In this document: in pieces, positions 1-5,150 of the stretch
Layout: each line of letters starts with the position of its first letter
Numbering within the stretch: the stretch's first letter is position 1
Source: Oscillospiraceae bacterium
Lineage (GTDB): Bacteria > Bacillota > Clostridia > Oscillospirales > Oscillospiraceae
DNA: 7,290 bases
Direction: 5' to 3'
Assembly: GCA_031255955.1 (NCBI GenBank)
Contig: JAIRRO010000129.1
Span: 1-7,290, forward strand
Position numbers and translations under genes: made by a program
The notes under the pieces: generated by a model
Seen by the model: only the letters and a program-made list of their open reading frames with translations
Told to the model about the DNA's origin: nothing
Databases searched by the model: none

Positions 1-102
1 TACAGACAAGGAAACGCTAGGCGTGAAGCATTACGAAATCGTCTTGATAAGATTGACCGTGACTTAGCAGAAAGCTTAAAAGTAGCACGACAACACGCAT
101 AA
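1..102 (+). CDS. C-terminal end of an unrecognised protein (partial, 5' cut by window)
   Basis: An open frame enters at base 1 and ends at TAA 100-102, giving 33 residues that begin YRQGNARREA and end KVARQHA. The tail is rich in Arg, Lys, Asp and Glu and could form an amphipathic helix or short coiled coil; no family is recognisable from so little. It is very likely the true 3' end of a gene because a strong intrinsic terminator starts 25 bases after the stop codon. It uses codons such as TTA, AGA, CGA and GTA and is less G+C-rich than the genes further right, which rely on GCG and CGC. That may mean a different origin, for example a mobile element, but the sample is too small to decide. Confidence 0.6.
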   Translation, partial: YRQGNARREALRNRLDKIDRDLAESLKVARQHA

Positions 103-127
103 GAGATACCCGAACAACCAGCCCATA

Positions 128-167
128 ACAACGTCCCTGCTTGCAGCGCAGGGGCGTTGTTTTTTTT
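128..167 (+). terminator. Rho-independent terminator
   Basis: Bases 128-140 (ACAACGTCCCTGC) pair with 148-160 (GCAGGGGCGTTGT) in an uninterrupted 13-bp stem containing one G-U pair, with a 7-base loop at 141-147. The stem runs into eight T residues (160-167). This is a textbook intrinsic terminator for the gene ending at 102. It also isolates the following region from upstream transcription. Confidence 0.93.
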
Positions 168-251
168 ATCGCGTCCGGATTTTCACCGGGTTGTTTTCAT
201 CTTTAGGTTCACCGTATACCGACGCCATTGTGTGCGGCGATATACCCCCTG

Positions 252-569
252 TCACACAAATTCGCGTAGGATGGCGGCGGTGGCGCGTCCCGCTTGCTTT
301 GCGCGCTCTTCCGTCGGTTCCCGGCGGTGCTTTGAGGCGACGCTCGAAAGCCCTGAAATGATGTATGTCAGCGCCATATCAATGCCGGGCAATTCCCGGA
401 TTTCGGGGCGGGCGGCGTATATCGAACGGCGAAGAGATTCAAAGATTATATTCAGCAAATCAAATCCGCGACGCCCCATAAGCAGCGGCGTCGTATTTGG
501 AATACGCTGAAACGATGTGTAGAGCTTTAAGACAAAGCGCTCCGGATCGGTGAAAAAAGGTCGGCATAG
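252..569 (-). pseudogene. Truncated TetR-family regulator, C-terminal domain only (probable pseudogene)
   Basis: On the minus strand an open frame runs from a stop at 570-572 to TGA at 252-254. The protein reads DPERFVLKLYTSF..., passes GRRGFDLLNIIFESLRRS and IDMALTYIISGL, and ends AAILREFV. It is an all-helical, regularly spaced pattern resembling the ligand-binding C-terminal half of TetR-family repressors. The first ATG is at 479 (75 residues), and no ATG, GTG or TTG in frame completes the domain. The N-terminal helix-turn-helix is absent, and none is seen further upstream on this strand. At the T6 run (minus strand, 553-558) the next frame continues plausibly as FKNDYADLF up to a stop at 608-610, as if a homopolymer frameshift broke the gene. 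TetR is a judgement from residue pattern only; it could be another helical protein. No promoter or ribosome site is seen. Confidence 0.42.
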
Positions 570-703
570 TCATTCTTGAATGGACAAACGTGAGCGGCGA
601 CTATGAGCTATCACTGATGGACTCGCCGGGGAATACACAGAGGCAGCGGAGAGGGCAGCGGTGCCGGGGGCGTAAACGGGGATTGTACGCGCCCTCTCCG
701 CGC
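570..703. other. Non-coding gap with an inverted-repeat structure, upstream of the DUF1538 promoter
   Basis: No intact gene is visible between the broken regulator and the promoter at 704. The notable structure is a perfect 11-bp inverted repeat: GCGGAGAGGGC at 646-656 and GCCCTCTCCGC at 691-701. A second arm pair is nested inside it (GCGTA 670-674 and TACGC 686-690), stacked directly on the outer stem on its 3' side. No T-run follows, so it does not look like a terminator. It could be an operator-like site or a remnant. Together with the terminator and the broken regulator, this accounts for the gap between 103 and 767. Confidence 0.5.
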
Positions 704-732
704 TTGACTGCGCGCGTTTGCCGTGTTATGAT
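704..732 (+). promoter_or_regulatory. Sigma-70/sigma-A type promoter for the DUF1538-PII operon
   Basis: TTGACT at 704-709 and TATGAT at 727-732 are separated by exactly 17 bases; each hexamer differs from consensus at one position. Transcription would start near 739, giving a leader of about 29 bases before the start codon at 768. The -35 box is flanked symmetrically by CGCGC (699-703) and GCGCG (710-714). Confidence 0.82.
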
Positions 733-753
733 GTAAGCCGATATCAAACACGG
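721..753. promoter_or_regulatory. Inverted repeat over the -10 region, possible operator
   Basis: CCGTGTT at 721-727 and AACACGG at 747-753 form a perfect 7-bp inverted repeat with a 19-base spacer. The left arm touches the -10 box and the right arm touches the ribosome binding site. The left arm lies upstream of the expected transcription start, so the repeat would act as DNA, for example as a dimeric repressor site, rather than as an RNA hairpin. A repeat of this size can arise by chance. Confidence 0.3.
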
Positions 754-770
754 GGAGGGTAACAGGCTTG
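752..770 (+). promoter_or_regulatory. Ribosome binding site and TTG start of the DUF1538 gene
   Basis: GGGGAGGG at 752-759 contains GGAGG at 754-758, which sits 9 bases before TTG 768-770. The next in-frame start, ATG 780-782, would lie 21 bases from the GGAGG, too far for efficient initiation. The unusual TTG start is therefore preferred, and it adds four residues (MRKL) to the N-terminus. Confidence 0.75.
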
Positions 771-2315
771 CGAAAGCTGATGACGATAATATCAGAAAAA
801 TCGCTTGAATCCTTCAAGGCGATTCTGCCCGTAACGCTTATCATCACCGTGTTGTGCTTCACCATCGCCCCCGTGCCGGTCGGCACGTTTCTTTCATTTA
901 TAGTGGGCGCTGTTTTGCTGCTTGTCGGGATGAGTCTGTTTAATTTGGGTGCGCAAACCGCCATGATGCCCATCGGCGAGCGCATCGGCTCTTACATAAC
1001 AAAATCGCGCAAGCTGTGGATTCTTGTCGTCGTGTCTTTCTTAATCGGCGTGTTTATCACCATTTCAGAGCCTGATTTGCAGGTGCTTGCCAATCAGGTA
1101 CCGGCTGTTCCCAATATGGCGCTGCTTATTTCCGTCGCGGCGGGGGTGGGGCTGTTTCTGGTTATCGCGCTGCTGCGTATGTTTTTCTCTATACCGCTGC
1201 AACGTATTTTGATAGCGTGCTATGCCTTGGTGTTTGTGCTGGCGGCGTTTGTGCCGGGGGATTTTCTCGCCGTGGCGTTTGATTCCGGCGGGGTGACGAC
1301 GGGACCGATGACCGTGCCGTTCATTATGGCGCTGGGGCTTGGTATCTCCGCTATAAGAAGCGATAAAAACGCGGGCGCTGACAGCTTCGGACTTGTCGCG
1401 CTGTCCTCTGTGGGTCCCATTCTGGTTGTGCTGCTGCTGGGGCTTATCTATAATGCCGGGGATACGGAGTATGCGCCCACCGTCATCCGTGAGGTTGCGG
1501 ACTCCCGCGAGTTGTGGCTTAATTTTACCGATGGCGCCTCCGGATTTCCGCATTACGCGAAAGAGGTGCTGCTTGCCTTGGCGCCGATTGCGTTCTTTTT
1601 CCTTGTGTTTCAGCAGATTGGGTTAAAGCTGTCTAAAAATTCTTTTCTCAGAATTTCGGCGGGCATCGTGTACACCTTTCTTGGGCTGGTGCTGTTTCTT
1701 ACAGGGGTGAATGTCGGCTTTTTGCCCATCGGGTATTTTTTGGGCAGCGTTCTCGGCGCGTATGAGTATGGCTGGATTATAATTCCCATCGCGATGCTAA
1801 TCGGATATTTCATCGTTGTAGCAGAGCCTGCCGTGCAGGTGCTTAATCGGCAGGTTGAGGAAATTTCGTCCGGCGCTATTCCGGCGCGCGCGATGAATAT
1901 CAGCCTTTCTGTCGGTATGTGCGTGTCGTTGGGGCTGGCGATGATTCGGCTGCTGACGGGCGCTTCGATTTTCTGGTTTCTTATTCCGGGGTATGGCGCG
2001 GCGCTGATACTGTCATTTTTCGTGCCTAAGATTTTCACGGCGATAGCCTTTGACTCCGGCGGCGTGGCGTCCGGACCGATGACGGTTACGTTTCTGCTGC
2101 CATTTGCAATCGGCGTTTGTACGGCGCGCGGCGGCGATGTTATCAGGGACGCCTTTGGTATCGTCGCGATGGTTGCGATGACGCCGCTTATTACCATTCA
2201 GGTTATGGGCTTTATTTATAAGCTGCGACTGAAGGGGGCAAAGCCACCCGGCGAATCCGAAGAACCGACGCCGGAGGATTCCGATGTTATAGACTTTAAT
2301 TCGGGAGGAAGCTGA
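768..2315 (+). CDS. DUF1538 family integral membrane protein (two repeats), putative transporter
   Basis: This 515-residue, very hydrophobic protein has many membrane segments and an internal duplication. Repeat 1 covers about residues 15-240 and repeat 2 about 265-490. Matching pairs include ISEPDLQVLANQV (99-111) with VAEPAVQVLNRQV (351-363), FDSGGVTTGPMTV (171-183) with FDSGGVASGPMTV (428-440), and DSFGLVAL...GLIYN (205-229) with DAFGIVAM...GFIYK (461-485). The FDSGGVxxGPMTV signature is characteristic of DUF1538. An inverted pair of glycine-rich re-entrant or unwound helices near a substrate site is a reasonable inference, but no substrate is established to my knowledge. The last 25 or so residues form an acidic cytoplasmic-looking tail (GESEEPTPEDSD). 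Its stop lies four bases before the PII-like gene, so the two are co-transcribed and the partner probably controls transport. The family call is strong; transport is inferred. Confidence 0.9.
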   Translation: MRKLMTIISEKSLESFKAILPVTLIITVLCFTIAPVPVGTFLSFIVGAVLLLVGMSLFNLGAQTAMMPIGERIGSYITKSRKLWILVVVSFLIGVFITISEPDLQVLANQVPAVPNMALLISVAAGVGLFLVIALLRMFFSIPLQRILIACYALVFVLAAFVPGDFLAVAFDSGGVTTGPMTVPFIMALGLGISAIRSDKNAGADSFGLVALSSVGPILVVLLLGLIYNAGDTEYAPTVIREVADSRELWLNFTDGASGFPHYAKEVLLALAPIAFFFLVFQQIGLKLSKNSFLRISAGIVYTFLGLVLFLTGVNVGFLPIGYFLGSVLGAYEYGWIIIPIAMLIGYFIVVAEPAVQVLNRQVEEISSGAIPARAMNISLSVGMCVSLGLAMIRLLTGASIFWFLIPGYGAALILSFFVPKIFTAIAFDSGGVASGPMTVTFLLPFAIGVCTARGGDVIRDAFGIVAMVAMTPLITIQVMGFIYKLRLKGAKPPGESEEPTPEDSDVIDFNSGGS

Positions 2316-2319
2316 CCAA

Positions 2320-3090
2320 ATGGAGCTTGAAATTGCCATCACGATTACGGCGCGGGACGCCGGGGAGGAATTTATCCGCCTGTTTCAAAAGCTGGAGCTG
2401 CCCATCACGCTTGTCGCCTTGGGGCGAGGCACGGCGTCACGCGAAATTCTTGATACGCTGGGGCTGGAATCGCGGGAGAAAATTGTAATTTTATCTGTCG
2501 CCTCGCGTGAGAAAATGCGGGCTGCCGTGCGGACGATAGACCGCCTGCACGGCATCTGGCGTCCGGGTACAAGCGTGGTGCTTACCGTCCCGTTGAGCAG
2601 CGTCGCGGGGGCGCGTATGACCAAGTATATTTCCGAAAATGACAACAACCCGAATAATCAACAAGGGGAAAGGATTGACCGCCGTATGACAGAGAACCAA
2701 AATCCCGAAAATCAATATCCCGAAAGCCGCAGCCAAGAAGGCGAAGCGTTTGAGTTGATTTTTGTAATCACAGAGGAGGGCAGCAGCGAAATTGTTGTAA
2801 AAGCGGCGCGCGAAAAGGGCGGCGCCACGGGGGCAACCATTATCCACGCGCGCGGCGTGGGTGCGGTGGCGGCAAAAAAATTCTTTGGCGTATCCATCGC
2901 CGAGGAAAAAGAAATTGTGCTTATTGCCTGCCTCAGCCGTTGCCGCAAAACGATTATGGAGGCTATAATCAGCGAAGCGGGCATGCACACAAAGGCGCGC
3001 AGCATCGTCTTTTCTGTCCCGGTAAGTTCCGCTTCCGGGCTGTGGATGCTGCTTGAACCGGAGGAAGAGGCGGCAAACAGCGGGGATTGA
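2320..3090 (+). CDS. Tandem PII-like protein (two PII-family domains in one chain)
   Basis: This 256-residue soluble protein has two related domains. Domain 1 is about residues 1-103. A polar Asn/Gln/Glu-rich linker follows (about 104-141), then domain 2 (about 142-248). Equivalent segments include GRGTASREILD (35-45) with ARGVGAVAAKKFFG (177-190), EKIVILSVASREKMRAAV (53-70) with EKEIVLIACLSRCRKTIM (196-213), and VVLTVPLSSVAGA (86-98) with IVFSVPVSSASGL (229-241). Domain 2 has the PII-like stretch GATIIHARG (171-179). A canonical PII is about 110 residues and forms trimers that sense ATP/ADP and 2-oxoglutarate. Here the T-loop region looks short and the usual TGxxGDGKI B-loop segment is not visible, so ligand sensing may differ. 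GGGAGG at 2303-2308 serves ATG 2320. Tight linkage to the DUF1538 gene suggests it binds or gates that membrane protein, as GlnK does AmtB. That role is inferred. Confidence 0.85.
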   Translation: MELEIAITITARDAGEEFIRLFQKLELPITLVALGRGTASREILDTLGLESREKIVILSVASREKMRAAVRTIDRLHGIWRPGTSVVLTVPLSSVAGARMTKYISENDNNPNNQQGERIDRRMTENQNPENQYPESRSQEGEAFELIFVITEEGSSEIVVKAAREKGGATGATIIHARGVGAVAAKKFFGVSIAEEKEIVLIACLSRCRKTIMEAIISEAGMHTKARSIVFSVPVSSASGLWMLLEPEEEAANSGD

Positions 3091-3115
3091 CTTTCGCGCC
3101 GCGTCGCGGTAAAAT
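3087..3115 (+). promoter_or_regulatory. Promoter for the MNT gene (and probably proS)
   Basis: TTGACT at 3087-3092 and TAAAAT at 3110-3115 are separated by 17 bases. The -35 box overlaps the TGA stop codon of the PII-like gene. The predicted start near 3122 leaves a very short leader before ATG 3140. This promoter would separate expression of the MNT-proS group from the upstream DUF1538-PII operon. Confidence 0.72.
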
Positions 3116-3120
3116 ACGCA

Positions 3121-3128
3121 GGAGAAGG
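3121..3128 (+). promoter_or_regulatory. Ribosome binding site of the MNT gene
   Basis: GGAGAAGG at 3121-3128 lies 11 bases before ATG 3140, slightly long but acceptable. An alternative ATG at 3161 (residue 8) has only a weak purine stretch before it, so 3140 is preferred. If transcription starts near 3122, this site would sit at the very 5' end of the message, so the true start may be a few bases further upstream. Confidence 0.5.
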
Positions 3129-3139
3129 GAAGCGTTTTT

Positions 3140-3484
3140 ATGATTGAGCAAGAACAAAATATGACGAACGCCAAGGTGAAAAAGATTGCCGATACAATAA
3201 GCCGCTGCGTTCCTGTCGAGAAAATATATCTGTTCGGTTCACACGCTTACGGCAAGCCGGGTAAGGGCAGTGACTTTGACTTTTTTGTGGTCATTCCCGA
3301 CGGCGATATGCGACCAATTGAGGCAATGCGGCAGATTCACCACGCGTTGCACCCGCTGAACTTGGACGACCCTGTTGACGTGCTGGCAAGCTATAAAAGC
3401 AAGTTCGACGAGATGAAGCAATACAACACCACATTAGAGCGCACAGTTGACCGCAGAGGCGTGCTACTATATGAACGAGTATGA
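3140..3484 (+). CDS. MNT-type nucleotidyltransferase (HEPN/MNT antitoxin-like)
   Basis: This 114-residue protein is a minimal nucleotidyltransferase of the DNA polymerase beta superfamily. The motif G33-S34-HAYGKPGKG-S44-D45-F46-D47 fits GSx3Gx5SDxD. The two Asp residues of this motif and D80 in PVDVLA supply the expected metal-binding triad, so the enzyme appears catalytically intact. Proteins of this size usually act as the antitoxin of HEPN/MNT pairs; in characterised MntA-HepT systems the MNT enzyme transfers AMP to a tyrosine of the HEPN RNase. The next reading frame starts 14 bases before this gene ends and begins like a HEPN protein, but is only 31 codons long. The antitoxin therefore seems to have lost its toxin here. 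It could now modify another target or be kept only for its position ahead of proS. The family call is firm; the substrate is unknown. Confidence 0.9.
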   Translation: MIEQEQNMTNAKVKKIADTISRCVPVEKIYLFGSHAYGKPGKGSDFDFFVVIPDGDMRPIEAMRQIHHALHPLNLDDPVDVLASYKSKFDEMKQYNTTLERTVDRRGVLLYERV

Positions 3485-3566
3485 CATTGTAAAACAGTGG
3501 CTGCAAAAGGCGGCAAAACGGAGAAAGCGAGCCGCGCGACATCGAAAACAGTTAAAAGAGGTATAA
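3471..3566 (+). pseudogene. Remnant of a HEPN-domain toxin gene (31 codons)
   Basis: An ATG at 3471, overlapping the MNT gene by 14 bases, opens a frame ending at TAA 3564-3566. It starts MNEYDIVKQWLQKA, which resembles the first helix of small HEPN proteins (typically an acidic start, then xxWLxKAxxD). It then switches to a basic stretch (AKRRKRAARHRKQLKEV) and stops. HEPN toxins are normally over 100 residues and need a conserved RxxxxH-type RNase motif late in the chain, which cannot exist here. Gene order and overlap match HEPN/MNT operons. The likeliest reading is an internal deletion that joined the gene's start to bases just ahead of proS. Its end also carries the proS ribosome binding site. 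It may still be translated as a short basic peptide. Confidence 0.45.
3557..3561 (+). promoter_or_regulatory. Ribosome binding site of proS
   Basis: AGAGG at 3557-3561, within AAAAGAGGT, lies 8 bases before ATG 3570. It lies inside the last codons of the HEPN remnant, so translation of the two frames may be coupled. No T-box leader or promoter is visible between the MNT gene and proS. Confidence 0.7.
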
Positions 3567-3569
3567 ACA

Positions 3570-5006
3570 ATGGCGAACACGAAAAATGTTGAGCAAATCA
3601 CAAGTATGGACGTCGATTTCGCGCAGTGGTACACGGATGTTGTCACCCGCGCGGAGCTAATCGACTATTCCGGGGTTAAAGGCTTTTTTGTCCTGCGTCC
3701 CTATGGCTATGCCATCTGGGAGAACATTCAAGCGGAGCTGGACAGGCGCTTTAAGGACACGGGGCATGAAAACGTCTCTATGCCGCTGCTCATATCAGAG
3801 TCCCTTTTGCAAAAGGAAAAGGATCACGTAGAAGGCTTTGCGCCGGAATGTGCGTGGGTGACATTCGGCGGGGAAGAGGAGTTAGAGGAACGTATGTGCA
3901 TCCGTCCGACCTCCGAGACGCTGTTTTGCGACCACTGGGCGCGCACGGTGCGCTCGTGGCGCGACCTGCCTAAGCTCTATAATCAATGGTGCAGCGTCCT
4001 GCGCTGGGAAAAATCCACGCGCCCGTTTCTGCGCCACCGTGAATTTTTGTGGCAGGAGGGGCATACGCTTCACGCGACGGCGCAGGAGGCAATAGAGGAA
4101 ACAGAGCGTATGCTGGATGTATACGCCGATGTGTATGAAAATATCCTTGCGATGCCCGTGCTAAAGGGGCTGAAAACCGATAAAGAGAAGTTCGCGGGGG
4201 CAGAGCGCACATACACCATCGAATGTATGATGCACGATAAAAAAGCGCTGCAGAGTTGCACATCGCACTATTTCGGCGACGGATTCGCGCGCGCGTTTGA
4301 CATCACATTCGCGGACAAAGAAAATTCGTTGCAATATCCGTTTGAGACCTCGTGGGGATTCTCCACGCGCTCGATAGGCGGGGTGATTATGACGCACGGC
4401 GACGACAACGGACTTGTCATGCCGCCGCGCATAGCGCCCGTGCAAATTGTTGTTATTCCCGTGGCGTCCCACAAGCCGGGCGTGTTAGAGAGCGCGCGCG
4501 AGCTGCGGGATGAGCTGAAACGCGCCGGACTGCGCGTAAATATTGACGAATCGGACAACTCTCCCGGATGGAAGTTCGCCGAACACGAGATGCGCGGCGT
4601 ACCGCTGCGGATAGAAATTGGTCCACGCGATATAGAAGCGGGGAAGTGCGTCGCCGTGAGCCGCGTGGACGGCACGAAAACAGAAATTCCGATAGACACC
4701 GCGCCGGAGCGCGCGAAGCAGCTGTTAGACGCCGCGCACGAACTGATGTATACACGGGCAAAGGCGCGCCTTGATGAGAACACCCGCACAGCGACCACAA
4801 TGGACGAGATAAAAACCATCGTCACCGAAAAGGGCGGTTTTATCACAACCGCGTGGTGCGGGGACGAGGCGTGCGAGGTGAAAATGAAGGAGGACGCCGG
4901 TGTGACAAGCCGCTGCATACCGTTTGAAGGCGAAAAACCCTCTGAAATTTGCCCCGTGTGCGGCAAAAAGGCGGAGAAGACCATCGTTTGGGGCGTGGCG
5001 TATTAA
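3570..5006 (+). CDS. proS: Prolyl-tRNA synthetase, type 3 (archaeal/eukaryotic-like)
   Basis: The enzyme charges tRNA-Pro with proline in the cytoplasm, using ATP. At 478 residues it has the normal length of the ProS type 3 group and lacks the large editing insertion of typical bacterial ProS. The class II core is complete: motif 1 around YSGVKGFFVLRPYGYAIWE (33-51), the RPTSET loop (112-117), motif 2 in RWEKSTRPFLRHREFLWQE (145-163), and motif 3 in GVIMTHGDDNGLVMPPRIAP (271-290) with its Arg. An anticodon-binding domain follows (about 291-400). The C-terminal domain has C430, C435, C461 and C464 as probable zinc ligands, with C449 also present. The chain ends in Tyr, as is typical of this group. 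The ATG start has a good ribosome site. It probably shares the upstream MNT promoter. Type 3 ProS is also common in bacteria, so it does not by itself show recent transfer. Confidence 0.97.
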   Translation: MANTKNVEQITSMDVDFAQWYTDVVTRAELIDYSGVKGFFVLRPYGYAIWENIQAELDRRFKDTGHENVSMPLLISESLLQKEKDHVEGFAPECAWVTFGGEEELEERMCIRPTSETLFCDHWARTVRSWRDLPKLYNQWCSVLRWEKSTRPFLRHREFLWQEGHTLHATAQEAIEETERMLDVYADVYENILAMPVLKGLKTDKEKFAGAERTYTIECMMHDKKALQSCTSHYFGDGFARAFDITFADKENSLQYPFETSWGFSTRSIGGVIMTHGDDNGLVMPPRIAPVQIVVIPVASHKPGVLESARELRDELKRAGLRVNIDESDNSPGWKFAEHEMRGVPLRIEIGPRDIEAGKCVAVSRVDGTKTEIPIDTAPERAKQLLDAAHELMYTRAKARLDENTRTATTMDEIKTIVTEKGGFITTAWCGDEACEVKMKEDAGVTSRCIPFEGEKPSEICPVCGKKAEKTIVWGVAY

Positions 5007-5037
5007 CGCGCCCTGCCGCAACGCTTAAAAAATTCAC

Positions 5038-5066
5038 TTTACAAAAGCGCGCGACACTATTATAAT
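5038..5066 (+). promoter_or_regulatory. Strong promoter for the PFOR gene
   Basis: TTTACA at 5038-5043 and a perfect TATAAT at 5061-5066 are separated by 17 bases. This is the closest match to consensus in the window, fitting a highly expressed fermentation enzyme. Transcription should begin near 5073, giving a leader of roughly 78 bases. Confidence 0.83.
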
Positions 5067-5071
5067 AATCA

Positions 5072-5110
5072 CGACAGAAACGGCGCCCGCCGTTCCTGTC
5101 GCGTTTATTT
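5072..5110 (+). terminator. Stem-loop after proS and at the start of the PFOR leader (terminator or 5' stabiliser)
   Basis: CGACAG (5072-5077) pairs with CTGTCG (5096-5101), and AACGGC (5079-5084) with GCCGTT (5089-5094), with one A-C mismatch and a GCCC loop. A T-rich stretch (TTTATTT, 5104-5110) follows after two spacer bases. It can act as a weak intrinsic terminator for proS, whose stop codon is 66 bases upstream. It also coincides with the predicted 5' end of the PFOR transcript, where it could protect the mRNA or attenuate transcription. The sequence cannot separate these roles. Confidence 0.6.
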
Positions 5111-5129
5111 CAATAAGGTTGTTTATTTC
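5103..5129 (+). repeat. 9-bp direct repeat in the PFOR leader
   Basis: GTTTATTTC occurs at 5103-5111 and again at 5121-5129, 18 bases apart start to start. It lies between the stem-loop and the ribosome binding region. It may be a binding site for a regulator or RNA-binding protein, or chance similarity in an A/T-rich leader. Confidence 0.4.
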
Positions 5130-5150
5130 TGAAAGGCCGGTGACCCTCAA

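Noticed and set aside
157..510. A 117-codon plus-strand frame opposite the broken regulator.
   Set aside because: Its start lies inside the terminator, it has no ribosome site, and its composition (many Arg, Ser, Cys) is typical of an antisense shadow.
554..736. A plus-strand open frame reading VGIVILEWTNV...LMDSPG, faintly like the G3 region of a translational GTPase, with an adjacent frame AITDGLAGEYTEAAERAA.
   Set aside because: No start codon, no P-loop, and the match rests on a few residues. It overlaps the minus-strand regulator remnant, which is a better explanation for part of it.
1278..2090. DNA-level direct repeats (1278-1319 and 2049-2090).
   Set aside because: They are fully explained by the duplicated FDSGGV motif of the two DUF1538 repeats and are not a separate element.
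1610..2197. Long minus-strand frame under the DUF1538 gene (195 codons), and similar frames at 1065-1553 and 611-985.
   Set aside because: They are complements of a well-supported membrane protein gene. The Thr/Pro/Arg-rich translations resemble no family and lack ribosome sites.
3485..3569. Possible T-box or other riboswitch ahead of proS.
   Set aside because: The 85-base gap is too short, has no T-box sequence or terminator hairpin, and is mostly covered by the HEPN remnant.
4268..4984. 238-codon minus-strand frame under proS.
   Set aside because: It is the mirror of strongly conserved proS codons. Long antisense frames are expected in G+C-rich, GCG-rich genes.
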